Source: Oribacterium sp. UBA5894 (GTDB lineage Bacteria > Bacillota > Clostridia > Lachnospirales > Lachnospiraceae). From it: DNA of 24,954 nt. Each line of letters starts with the position of its first letter. Position 1 is the first letter of the stretch. The stretch lies in contig DJEQ01000049.1 of NCBI GenBank assembly GCA_002431355.1, positions 14,241 through 39,194 on the forward strand. The letters run 5' to 3'. Below are positions 15,527-23,518 of the stretch, in pieces. Below the pieces are notes generated by a model that saw only the letters and a list, made by a program, of their open reading frames with translations, was not told the DNA's origin and ran no database searches. Made by a program: the position numbers and the translations under genes.

Positions 15527-15571
15527 ATCTCTTTCCTACAATAGTAACAAACGTAGGGGAGAGATTTTTTT
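15527..15571 (+). terminator. Intrinsic terminator (or attenuator) ahead of the permease genes
   Basis: ATCTCTTTCCTAC (15527-15539) pairs with GTAGGGGAGAGAT (15553-15565) over 13 positions, two of them G-U. A run of seven T follows (15565-15571). It lies 130 bases after the regulator gene and 78 before the first permease gene. Any transcript crossing it would be cut unless read-through is allowed. Confidence 0.75.
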
Positions 15572-15649
15572 GCACATGTTTTCAGATGACTTCGTGAAGA
15601 ACACGAGACCCCATAGGAAGCATGTGCAGCTGTTACCTGGAGGGATGTT

Positions 15650-16543
15650 ATGAATAAGATACAAGCGTTTAAAAGAAAAGACAATATTGCGGGATTTGTT
15701 CTGCTCGCACCGTGGCTGTTTGGCTTCCTGCTGATGTGGCTGATTCCGATGCTCATTTCCATCTACTATTCGATGACGGATTTTAACCTTCTGAATACAC
15801 CGAAGTTCATCGGCTTACAGAACTATATTCGCGTGTTCACACAGGACAAGACCTTTATTCAAGCCATGATGGTGACCTTCACCTATGTTGTACTTCTGGT
15901 GCCGTTACGTCTTGCATTTGCACTCTGGGTTGCCATGATTCTGAATCAGAAGCGGAAATTCCTGGGACTCTATCGTACGCTCTACTACGTGCCGTCCATC
16001 GTAGGTGGCAGCATTGCCGTTTCCATCGTATGGAAGCAGATTTTTGGTAATGAGGGTGTAGCGATGACGCTCCTTCGCCTTTTCGGTATCCAGCAGAAGA
16101 TGTCGTTCCTTGGAAATCCGAAGACCGCGCTCGGTGTGATCGTTCTCATGGGTGTATGGCAGTTTGGATCTTCCATGCTCATTTTCCTGTCTGCACTTAA
16201 GCAGATTCCGAACTCCCTGTATGAATCTGCAAAGGTGGATGGTGCAACGAAGCGTCAGACCTTCTGGCGGATTACATTGCCAATGCTTACACCGACCATC
16301 TTCTTTAACCTTATCATGCAGATCGTCAATGGCTTCCGTGTCTTCACCGAGTCCTACGTCATCACAAACGGTGGACCGATGAACAGCACACTGAGCTATG
16401 TGCTCTATCTGTACCAGAGAGCCTTCAAGTACTTCGACATGGGCTACAGCTGTGCACTTGCATGGATCCTGGTTGTTATTATCGGCTTCTTTACCGCGAT
16501 TCTGTTTAAGACACAGGACAACTGGGTACATTATGATAACTGA
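15650..16543 (+). CDS. ABC sugar permease, MalF/UgpA type
   Basis: This 297-residue inner-membrane permease has six predicted membrane segments. It starts with the typical cytosolic lead-in KDNIAGFVLLAPWLFGFLL. The EAA loop, which docks the ATPase subunit, is at about 190-215: ESAKVDGATKRQTFWRITLP with the conserved Gly and LP. GGAGGG at 15639-15644 sets the start. It pairs with the second permease 117 bases downstream and presumably with the lipoprotein encoded at 10514-11911. No ATPase gene is in the window. Many systems of this class share a genome-encoded MsmK/UgpC-type ATPase, and I infer the same here. Confidence 0.9.
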   Translation: MNKIQAFKRKDNIAGFVLLAPWLFGFLLMWLIPMLISIYYSMTDFNLLNTPKFIGLQNYIRVFTQDKTFIQAMMVTFTYVVLLVPLRLAFALWVAMILNQKRKFLGLYRTLYYVPSIVGGSIAVSIVWKQIFGNEGVAMTLLRLFGIQQKMSFLGNPKTALGVIVLMGVWQFGSSMLIFLSALKQIPNSLYESAKVDGATKRQTFWRITLPMLTPTIFFNLIMQIVNGFRVFTESYVITNGGPMNSTLSYVLYLYQRAFKYFDMGYSCALAWILVVIIGFFTAILFKTQDNWVHYDN

Positions 16544-16660
16544 TGAAGGAAAGATGAGATGGCAGGCGTGCACTTAGGCTTTATGCAAGGCGTCACGCCA
16601 CGGTCTCAATGAACATAGCAGTTTGACAGATCAGCCGCATATTGTGGCAGGAGGCATAGA

Positions 16661-17530
16661 ATGAAACGTAACGAAAGTACACAGCATAAGCTGATGCGTA
16701 TGCTGGATTCCATTAAATTCCACGCATTGGTTATGGTGATCGGGTTCATCATGGTGTATCCGCTCATCTGGCTCTTTGCGAGCTCACTGAAGAGCAACGA
16801 TACGATGTTCCTGAACACCTATTCGCTGATTCCGATTAAGTTTGATGCGATCACGAACTACCTCGGTGCCTGGCAGGGTGTTGCAGGTGTATCCCTGCTG
16901 ACCTTCCTTGCAAACTCCGCCTTCGTTACCCTGGTGGGCGCGATCGGCTGTGTACTGACATCGGTACTCGCGGCGTATGCATTCGCCCGCGTCAAGTTCC
17001 GCTTTTCCCGTTTTCTGTTCAGCTGCGTACTGGTCACCATGATGATTCCGACACAGGTCATGGTGGTGCCGCAGTACATCATTCTCAAAAAGCTGAATCT
17101 GATTGATACGCGAATTGCATTGATCCTTCCGTGGTTCTTTGGCGGCGGCTTCTTCATCTTCCTTCTGGTACAGTCTCTGAAGGGCATTCCGAAGGAGCTT
17201 GATGAAGCAGCAGAGATCGATGGCTGTGGACACTTCCGCATCCTGTTTAATATCCTGATGCCGGTACTGAAGCCGTCTCTGGTGACGGCAGGCATCTTCG
17301 CCTTTTACTGGATCTGGCAGGACTTCTTCCAGCCGCTCATTTTCATGAGCACCACCAGCAAGTTTACACTTCCGCTGGCCCTCAATATGTATCTCGATCC
17401 GAACTCCTATAACAACTATGGTAGCCTGTTCGCGATGTCGGTGATTTCCCTTCTCCCGATTCTGATTTTCTTCATCATCTTCCAGCGTTATCTCGTGGAT
17501 GGTATCGCGATGGATGGAATCAAGGGTTAA
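16661..17530 (+). CDS. ABC sugar permease, MalG/UgpE type
   Basis: This 289-residue permease has six membrane segments and starts with a basic stretch followed by FIMVYPLIWLFASSLKSNDT, the usual opening of the MalG-type partner. The EAA loop lies at about 180-205: DEAAEIDGCGHFRILFNILM. The end, RYLVDGIAMDGIKG, is the classic C-terminus of this subunit (xxGxxxGAxKG type). AGGAGG at 16649-16654, six bases before ATG, is a strong ribosome binding site. It forms the channel together with the MalF-type protein upstream and is followed by a terminator. Its specificity comes from the binding lipoprotein. Confidence 0.9.
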   Translation: MKRNESTQHKLMRMLDSIKFHALVMVIGFIMVYPLIWLFASSLKSNDTMFLNTYSLIPIKFDAITNYLGAWQGVAGVSLLTFLANSAFVTLVGAIGCVLTSVLAAYAFARVKFRFSRFLFSCVLVTMMIPTQVMVVPQYIILKKLNLIDTRIALILPWFFGGGFFIFLLVQSLKGIPKELDEAAEIDGCGHFRILFNILMPVLKPSLVTAGIFAFYWIWQDFFQPLIFMSTTSKFTLPLALNMYLDPNSYNNYGSLFAMSVISLLPILIFFIIFQRYLVDGIAMDGIKG

Positions 17531-17536
17531 TGAATC

Positions 17537-17565
17537 GCTCGGGCTGTCCAGCCCGGGCATTTTTT
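17537..17565 (+). terminator. Intrinsic terminator after the permease genes
   Basis: GCTCGGGCT (17537-17545) pairs with AGCCCGGGC (17550-17558), with one wobble, and ATTTTTT follows. The GH115 gene starts just beyond, so it needs read-through or its own promoter. Confidence 0.85.
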
Positions 17566-17637
17566 ATGGGAATAGAATGATAAATGAAGCAGATGGAGCG
17601 GCAGATGCTTCAAAGAGCGAAAGAGAGGAATGGTTCA

Positions 17638-19704
17638 ATGCTTAGCTTAAACATCAACAGTGACCTTTTTATGGAAAATAAAGCGGAGGCGATGCCGAAG
17701 GCCGTTCGTTATGCGGCAGAGGCGTTTCGAAGAGATCTCCGACATACCTGTCTCGATACGGAGGATCCGGGTGTCCGGATTCTGCTCCGGACAGCGGCTC
17801 TTCCAGAGGAGAGCTTCTGCATTCAGGTGGAGAATATGAAGAAAACAGCAGAGGCAGGCGAAGAAGCAGGCAGTGAGAAGGTCATTGTTGTATCCGCGAG
17901 GGAGGAGCTCGGCTTCATCTATGGCATTTACTGGCTGAGTCGGAAGCTTCTCGGTGTGAAGGATCTATGGTTCTGGAACGATCAGGAATTTCATCCGAAA
18001 AAGGAATATGAGATTTCCGAGCAGCTTTCCTATGCTTCGAAAAAGCCGGCGGTACGCTTCCGTGGCTGGTTCATTAACGATGAGGTGCTCCTCGACCACT
18101 GGAATTATAAGAATGATCCAGAGCTCAAATGGCAGATGGTGTTTGAAGCTCTTCTGCGTATGGGCGGAAATATGACGATCCCGGGGACCGATCAGAATGC
18201 ACGACAGTATGAGGGACTTGCATCGGATATGGGTCTTTACATTTCGCAGCATCATGCACAGCCGCTCGGGGCCGAGATGTTTGCCCGTGCCTACCCGAAT
18301 CTACGGGCATCGATCTTAGAGCACCATGCACTGTTCCGGAAGCTGTGGCAGGAGGCCATCGATCGTCAGAAGGATATGAAGGTGGTCTGGGCCCTCGGCT
18401 TCCGAGGACAGGGCGACTATTCCTTCTGGGATGACGATCCGGCCTATGATACGGATGAGAAGCGAGGGCAGCTTCTGAGCGATGTCATCCTGGAGCAGTA
18501 TACGATGGTGAAAAAGGCAAATCCGAAGGCCGTATGCTGCACGAACCTTTATGGAGAAGTGATGGCGCTGTATGTGAAGGGATGTCTGAAGCTTCCTGAG
18601 GATATCATCTTTGTATGGTCAGACAATGGCTATGGGCGCATGGTCAGCCGACGTCAGTGGAACAGCAATCCACGGATTCTTTCGCTTCCGAAACAGGGAG
18701 AACCTGGACACCATGGAATTTACTATCATGCGTCCTTCTATGATCTCCAGGCGAGTGCGGTGCTCACCATGCTGCCGAATGCGCCGGAGCTGGTGGCCTC
18801 GGAGCTTAAAGATGTATTTGCTGCCGGAGCGAGCGATTACTGGATGATCAATGCCTCCAACATCAAGCCACACGTGTACTATCTTGATTACATTGCCCAC
18901 CTGTGGAGGGGAGAGCGGGAATTCCTGCTCCATCCAGAGAAGCATTTGCAGCAGTACGTGCAGGAGTATTATGGACAGGCCTTTTCCAGTGACATCGAGG
19001 ATCTGTACCGACGCTTCTGGGAAGCCGCTGTAAAATACGGAGAGCACGAGGATGATCATGCAGGGGAGCAGTTCCCGAACTGTATGGGCCGTGTACTGGT
19101 TTCTGAATACATGAAGCATCTGAAGAGGAGTGAGTATTTCCTGTACTGTACAGATGCGGAGGATTTTGCAGGTCAGACGAAGTATTTTCTTGACATTACG
19201 AAGGAAGCTGCACAGCGCTACCGGCAGCTTTCTGAGATGGCCGAGGGCATCGGCTCCTGCCTCTCAGAGGAAGCGAAGCGTCTATTCCAGGAGAGTATTC
19301 AGCTGCAGATCGAGATCATGCGGGATTCATATGAGGGCGCGTACGCAGCAGCCCAGAGTGTAACGTACGCAGAGGCTGGAGACTATCTGAAGGCATTTTA
19401 TGCGGCAGGAAAGGCCTGGGAGGCCTATGCACGTGGAGATCATGCGATGCGTGCCTCGGAGCATGGCAAGTGGATTGGCTTTTATGAAAATGACTGCCAG
19501 AGCGACCTGAAAAACTCGGCCTGGGTGATGGAAAACTTCATGGGTTATCTTCGTGCACTCGGAGACGGGCCACACTATTACGACTGGATGAAGCGCTTTA
19601 TGGAGTCGGAGGGCAGCCGTCGGGTTTCACTCCTTATGAATAAGGAGAATCATCCGGATGATCATGCGCTCTATGAGGCGATGCGGAAGGAAATGGAAAA
19701 ATAA
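17638..19704 (+). CDS. GH115-family alpha-glucuronidase (short form, cytosolic)
   Basis: This 688-residue protein (706 if ATG 17584 is used) matches the Glyco_hydro_115 core. Landmarks are VRFRGWFINDEV near 139, MGGNMTIPGTDQN near 175, DMGLYISQHHAQPLG near 197, GFRGQGDYSFWDDD near 252, FVWSDNGYGRM near 325, GIYYHASFYD near 360 and YWMINASNIKP near 401. GH115 enzymes remove (4-O-methyl-)glucuronic acid from xylan, including internal residues. Most known members exceed 800 residues and carry an extra C-terminal domain. This one is shorter and lacks a signal peptide, so it probably acts on imported oligosaccharides. AGAGG at 17624-17628 supports ATG 17638, while ATG 17584 has no good ribosome site. 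The gene is downstream of the sugar permeases. Confidence 0.82.
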   Translation: MLSLNINSDLFMENKAEAMPKAVRYAAEAFRRDLRHTCLDTEDPGVRILLRTAALPEESFCIQVENMKKTAEAGEEAGSEKVIVVSAREELGFIYGIYWLSRKLLGVKDLWFWNDQEFHPKKEYEISEQLSYASKKPAVRFRGWFINDEVLLDHWNYKNDPELKWQMVFEALLRMGGNMTIPGTDQNARQYEGLASDMGLYISQHHAQPLGAEMFARAYPNLRASILEHHALFRKLWQEAIDRQKDMKVVWALGFRGQGDYSFWDDDPAYDTDEKRGQLLSDVILEQYTMVKKANPKAVCCTNLYGEVMALYVKGCLKLPEDIIFVWSDNGYGRMVSRRQWNSNPRILSLPKQGEPGHHGIYYHASFYDLQASAVLTMLPNAPELVASELKDVFAAGASDYWMINASNIKPHVYYLDYIAHLWRGEREFLLHPEKHLQQYVQEYYGQAFSSDIEDLYRRFWEAAVKYGEHEDDHAGEQFPNCMGRVLVSEYMKHLKRSEYFLYCTDAEDFAGQTKYFLDITKEAAQRYRQLSEMAEGIGSCLSEEAKRLFQESIQLQIEIMRDSYEGAYAAAQSVTYAEAGDYLKAFYAAGKAWEAYARGDHAMRASEHGKWIGFYENDCQSDLKNSAWVMENFMGYLRALGDGPHYYDWMKRFMESEGSRRVSLLMNKENHPDDHALYEAMRKEMEK

Positions 19705-19740
19705 AGAGGAAAACGCTGTAAAGAAGTGTAAAAAATGAAT

Positions 19741-19769
19741 GCGCGTCGGTTTTCACCGGCGCGCTTTTT
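19741..19769. terminator. Intrinsic terminator between convergent GH115 and kdpE genes
   Basis: GCGCGTCGGT (19741-19750) pairs with ACCGGCGCGC (19755-19764), with one wobble, around TTTC, and TTTTT follows. The left flank (TGTAAAAAATGAAT) gives a weaker T-run for minus-strand transcripts, so it may serve both genes. Confidence 0.85.
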
Positions 19770-19778
19770 CTATCTGTT

Positions 19779-20480
19779 TTATTCCACCTTCAGCATGCGA
19801 TAACCGATGCCGATGTGGGTCTGAATATAGGACCGCTGTGGATCTCCACGTTCGAGCTTTTTGCGAAGCGTCGCCATGAACACACGGAGGGATGCGACAT
19901 CATTTTCCCAGCTGCTGCCCCAGATCTGCTGCGTGATGTAGGTGTGCGTAAGTACCTTCCCGACATTTCGCGAGAGCAGGCAGAGAAGCTTAAATTCAAT
20001 CGGTGTGAGATGCAGTTCGGCCCCCTGCATATAGGCGCATCCTGCTGCATAGTCGATTTTTAATCCGCCGTTTGTAAAGGTGGAGGCCTCCTGCCCCGTA
20101 TCCGTCCTCATCATACTGAGGCGGCGCTGTGTTGCACGAAGACGGGCGAGCAGCTCCTCGACAGAGAAGGGCTTCGTCAGATAGTCATCGGCCCCGGCAT
20201 CGAGCGCCTGAATCTTATCATCGTCCTCGGTGCGGGCACTGATGACAATGATCGGCATCGTCGACCAGGAACGAATCTTACGGATGACCTCTACCCCATC
20301 CAGGTCTGGAAGTCCGAGGTCCAGGAGAACAATATCCGGATTATGAGAGGAGGCCTCCAGGATAGCAGCATTCCCATCCGTGGCAGACAGATATTTATAA
20401 TCGTGTGTTTTTAAGGTGGTGGTAATGAGATTCCGTACCGGTGTGTCATCCTCTACCACAAGAATTAAGGCTGTATTCAT
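19779..20480 (-). CDS. kdpE: KdpE-type response regulator
   Basis: This 233-residue OmpR-family regulator has an acidic pair Asp11-Asp12, phosphoacceptor Asp54 in VLLDLGLPDLDG, VISARTEDD and the conserved LTKPFSVEELLAR. The winged helix has LTPIEFKLLCLLSRNVGKVLTH, then ITQQIWGSSW, and ends IQTHIGIGYRM. The LTPIEFKLL ... YLRVFMATLRKKLE-like layout is typical of KdpE. A GAGGAG lies four bases before one ATG (20483) and seven before the next (20480), and I favour the latter. It follows kdpD by about 100 bases on the same strand. In model systems KdpE activates kdpFABC under potassium limitation. Here the neighbours are Ktr/Trk genes, which are the likelier targets. Confidence 0.88.
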   Translation of the reverse strand: MNTALILVVEDDTPVRNLITTTLKTHDYKYLSATDGNAAILEASSHNPDIVLLDLGLPDLDGVEVIRKIRSWSTMPIIVISARTEDDDKIQALDAGADDYLTKPFSVEELLARLRATQRRLSMMRTDTGQEASTFTNGGLKIDYAAGCAYMQGAELHLTPIEFKLLCLLSRNVGKVLTHTYITQQIWGSSWENDVASLRVFMATLRKKLERGDPQRSYIQTHIGIGYRMLKVE

Positions 20481-20581
20481 CATGAAACTCCTCATAAAGC
20501 ATAGCGCTTATTCTGTGTACGAGCGTGCAGTGCCATCCTGGAACATGCAGCCGTGGGAAATACTGCGCCATCGTACACCAT

Positions 20582-22627
20582 TTACGTATTTAAGTTAATC
20601 TCGCTGAGCGGCAATGTAAAGGAAAAAATGCAGCCGTGCGGGCTGTGGTCGCGCAGCGTGAGCTCTCCGCCATGCGCTCGCACGATACTGCGGCAGAGGG
20701 AGAGACCGAGACCCAGGCTTCGGCGGCTGTCTGCGACCCGCTTGCTGCCCGTATAGAACATTTCGAATACCTGCGCCTTCTGCGCATCTGGAATGCCAGG
20801 CCCATCGTCGGCGACCTCCACCATGGCACGCGACCCTTCACGAAATGCAGAGATCGCAATATGAGATCCAGGCGGCGTATACTTGATGGCATTGTTTACC
20901 AGATTAATGAGCACCTGCATGATGAGATGCGCATCGGCGTGCACCAGGAGAGGCTCCTCCCCGCAGTCACTTGTAATATGAAACGCATCGGCATGCCGGT
21001 CGATATGGCGGAGTGCTTCCGCTACGATGTCATCCATTACCTGGTCGGAAAGCTGAAGCTTCATGCTGCCATTGGTAATCTTTGTGATGGAGAGGAGATT
21101 CTCCACCAGCTCCGTAAGCCACATCGCATCATCATAGATGTCGGTGAACATCTGAGTACGTGTGGCGGCATCCAGAGAGGCATCGCTGTGAAGCAGGGTG
21201 TCGGCATTGCCCGAAATGGAGGTGAGCGGTGTTCGGAGATCATGGGAGATGGAACGAAGAAGATTGGCTCGTAATTGCTCATTTTTTGCAAGCACGGCGG
21301 CTTTTTCCCGTTCCTCTGCATTATGCAGACTCTCCAGAGCAAGGGCACTTTCACCGAGCATGGAGAGAAGGATGCTCGACGTAAACGCGTCGAGTGGAGC
21401 CTTCTCGGAGCAGGCGATGCCGATGACACCATAGACCTCCTGACTTGTTCGAATGGAGAGATACAGGTAGCGGGCCTTTGGAAAGGTGTCCGTTGTAGCA
21501 CCTGCACGCTTACGATGCTGCCATACCCAGTGTACGACAGCCGTCTCCCGTTCTGTCGACGGGATCGGCTGTGGGGTATGTCCATCGGCAGCATAAAGGT
21601 AACCAGTGGAAGGCGACGTCATGGCGCCCAAATCCAGCTCGGTACGCTCGTATGAAGGCGTGCCGGTATCCGCCGCGTCCAGCTGGGGACGCGGATAGAT
21701 GAGAATGTCCCGCTGCACCAGGCGCTGTACCTGTGTAGCCGTTGCCTGGTAGATGGCTTCTTTGGTTTCTGCCTTTTGCAGCTGCTGATTCGCATCAAAG
21801 AGTGTTTTGGTGCGATAGGCATCACGTGCAGACAGCTCCGCATGGGCCTTCAGCTTCGCAGCGAGGGTCCCTACCAGGAGAGCAGCGCCAAGCATGACGG
21901 CGAAGGTCACCGGGTAGTCCTTGCCATACGCAACCAGGGTTAGCCGTGGCTCCGTCAAAAAATAATTGTACAGGACAACACTTAAAACGGAGGCCAGAAT
22001 TCCACAGGTATAGCCACTGGTTGTGACGGATGTCAGAAGTACACCGAGAAGGTAAATCATGATGATATTGGCATCGGTATAGTGCAGACGGAAGAAAAGC
22101 CATCCAATCAATGTGGAGATGATGAGCATAAGCAGCGTAAATAGCAGATCCCGCGGCGTCGGTACCGAGAAGGCCAGGGAGAAATTTGGAATACGGCGTG
22201 CATGATAGACTTCTGCATCGGGGATAATGTGAATCTCAACGCCAGGTGCCAGTGCGGTGAGGCGCTCTGTCATGGAGGGGGCATTCCAGAAATGCTGACG
22301 TTCCGTTCCACTTCGCCCGAGGACGATCTTCGTCGTATCGGATACTTGAGCGTATTCAGCGATCTGTGTCGGAACATCATCTCCATGGGTGGTCACAATC
22401 TCCGCACCAAGGGCAGTGGCCAGTCGAACGTGTGCCTGGAGTCGTGCAATGTCATCGGCGGTCATTTTTGCGCTGCCGGGGGTCTGCACATAGAGCGCCG
22501 TCAGTGTGCCGCCGAAGGCCTGCGCCATCTCCCCCGCCATGCGAACGATACGCTCGTTGGAGGGCGAAGAGGACAGGCAAACGAGAATATGCTCTTTCGA
22601 TGCTTGCTTGTAGGTTGCAGTATTCAT
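20582..22627 (-). CDS. kdpD: KdpD-type sensor kinase lacking the N-terminal KdpD (Walker) domain
   Basis: This 681-residue protein begins directly with the universal-stress-protein-like domain (about 10-140: HILVCLSSSPSNERIVRMAG, GRSGTERQHFW). Four clustered membrane segments (about 160-260) follow, with LYNYFLTEP as in KdpD. A GAF-like region (about 285-420), HisKA with His462 in SISHDLRTPLTSISG, and the ATPase domain (DDGPGIP, LGLGLSLCRSIV) complete it. Standard KdpD is near 890 residues and starts with a ~210-residue domain carrying Walker motifs; that domain is absent here. AAGGAG eight bases before ATG 22627 sets the start, and the frame runs 17 codons further up without family features. 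It phosphorylates KdpE. It lies in one transcription unit with ktrB, ktrA and the small membrane-protein gene. Confidence 0.88.
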   Translation of the reverse strand: MNTATYKQASKEHILVCLSSSPSNERIVRMAGEMAQAFGGTLTALYVQTPGSAKMTADDIARLQAHVRLATALGAEIVTTHGDDVPTQIAEYAQVSDTTKIVLGRSGTERQHFWNAPSMTERLTALAPGVEIHIIPDAEVYHARRIPNFSLAFSVPTPRDLLFTLLMLIISTLIGWLFFRLHYTDANIIMIYLLGVLLTSVTTSGYTCGILASVLSVVLYNYFLTEPRLTLVAYGKDYPVTFAVMLGAALLVGTLAAKLKAHAELSARDAYRTKTLFDANQQLQKAETKEAIYQATATQVQRLVQRDILIYPRPQLDAADTGTPSYERTELDLGAMTSPSTGYLYAADGHTPQPIPSTERETAVVHWVWQHRKRAGATTDTFPKARYLYLSIRTSQEVYGVIGIACSEKAPLDAFTSSILLSMLGESALALESLHNAEEREKAAVLAKNEQLRANLLRSISHDLRTPLTSISGNADTLLHSDASLDAATRTQMFTDIYDDAMWLTELVENLLSITKITNGSMKLQLSDQVMDDIVAEALRHIDRHADAFHITSDCGEEPLLVHADAHLIMQVLINLVNNAIKYTPPGSHIAISAFREGSRAMVEVADDGPGIPDAQKAQVFEMFYTGSKRVADSRRSLGLGLSLCRSIVRAHGGELTLRDHSPHGCIFSFTLPLSEINLNT

Positions 22628-22664
22628 GCCATTAGCTCCTTCCTTCGAAGACATTATAGCATGC

Positions 22665-22784
22665 TTACGTCTGACCATGCTTCTTTAGATCATGCACCAG
22701 CTTGTCCTCTTTCTGTAAAATGAAGGGGCCAAATGAAAAAAACAGAAGAACGAAAAGGGCTAAAAGGAAACCATCGATATCCAT
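22665..22784 (-). CDS. 39-residue single-pass membrane peptide in the potassium operon
   Basis: A perfect AGGAGG (plus-strand complement at 22791-22796) lies six bases before the ATG. The frame codes MDIDG, a hydrophobic stretch FLLALFVLLFFSFGPFIL (residues 6-23), and a charged tail QKEDKLVHDLKKHGQT before a TAA. It fills the gap between ktrA (54 bases upstream) and kdpD (37 bases downstream), on the same strand. One membrane helix with a short outside N-terminus and basic cytosolic tail is predicted. Its position and size recall KdpF, the small stabilising subunit of the Kdp pump, but I see no sequence match and no kdpABC here. It may be a Ktr-associated subunit or a peptide that regulates the kinase. 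The ribosome site and hydrophobic pattern make a chance frame unlikely. Confidence 0.7.
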   Translation of the reverse strand: MDIDGFLLALFVLLFFSFGPFILQKEDKLVHDLKKHGQT

Positions 22785-22838
22785 TCAGTGCCTCCTGATA
22801 AAAGAAACGAAAGCGGATACAGGCAATGTACCAGGAAT

Positions 22839-23486
22839 TTATAATTGAAAGCACTTCTGAAGTGCCTTGTATTCGCCAATGACGAGGATGGTTACATCGT
22901 CCGTCAGGATGATATCCGGGGAGACGGAGACGCTGGTCTTTCCATCCTTCTTGATGCCGAGAATATTGATGCCATAGAGCTTTCGAATGTTTAATTCGCC
23001 AATGCTTTTTCCAATCCATGCCTTCGGAATGGCAACCTCAAAAATGGCATGCTGTTTATCAATTTCGATGTAATCAAAGATATGATCCGCCGTGTAGCGG
23101 ATGGCGGTCCACTTGGCGAGCTGCTTTTCAGGGTAGACGACGTGATCCGCACCGTTTCGCAGCAGGAACTTCGCCTGCACATCGCGCTCGGCACGAGAAA
23201 CGACGCACTTTGCGCCCAGCTCCTTGAGCAGGGAGGTTGTTTCCAGCGAATTTTGAAAGCTTCCACTGATGGTGACGAAGCAGATATCATAATTTCCAAT
23301 GCCCAGCGAGCGCAGAAATTCAGCGTTCGTACTATCTCCAATCTGCGCAGTGGTCACGTAAGGAAGGATTTCGTTGATTCGTTCCTCTGAAAGATCTACG
23401 GCCATGACCTGATGACCGAGCTGCAGCATTTGCATCGCGAGATGCCGGCCAAATCGACCAGCACCGATGAGTAATACATTTTTCAT
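22839..23486 (-). CDS. ktrA: KtrA/TrkA-type RCK regulatory subunit of potassium uptake
   Basis: This 215-residue cytosolic protein has an N-terminal RCK_N Rossmann fold with GAGRFG (residues 8-13) and Asp31 at the end of the second strand, which fits NAD(H)/nucleotide binding. A C-terminal RCK_C domain follows from about 135 (AIFEVAIPKAWIGKSIGELNIR ... LTDDVTILVIGE), which in KtrA binds c-di-AMP. The single RCK copy and length match KtrA rather than the double-length TrkA. AAAGGA ten bases before ATG is the ribosome site. It starts 32 bases after ktrB on the same strand, and the two form the gated K+ uptake complex. KtrA octamers gate the membrane subunit with ATP/ADP; that is family knowledge. 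Confidence 0.88.
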   Translation of the reverse strand: MKNVLLIGAGRFGRHLAMQMLQLGHQVMAVDLSEERINEILPYVTTAQIGDSTNAEFLRSLGIGNYDICFVTISGSFQNSLETTSLLKELGAKCVVSRAERDVQAKFLLRNGADHVVYPEKQLAKWTAIRYTADHIFDYIEIDKQHAIFEVAIPKAWIGKSIGELNIRKLYGINILGIKKDGKTSVSVSPDIILTDDVTILVIGEYKALQKCFQL

Positions 23487-23518
23487 ATTTATACCATCCT
23501 TTCATTATACGGGTCGGA

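Noticed and set aside
15393..15527. 44-codon frame overlapping the regulator stop by ATGA, with GGAG five bases upstream
   Set aside because: The translation has no hydrophobic or domain pattern and its stop coincides with the terminator stem. Chance is more likely than for the small frames reported.
16565..16599. GGCGTG / CACGCC inverted repeat between the two permease genes
   Set aside because: Six base pairs with a 23-base loop and no T-run. Too weak for a terminator or a processing site.
16784..17560. Minus-strand open frame covering the second permease gene
   Set aside because: Its translation is strongly charged and repetitive, as expected from the reverse of a hydrophobic membrane protein. 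No ribosome site or family match.
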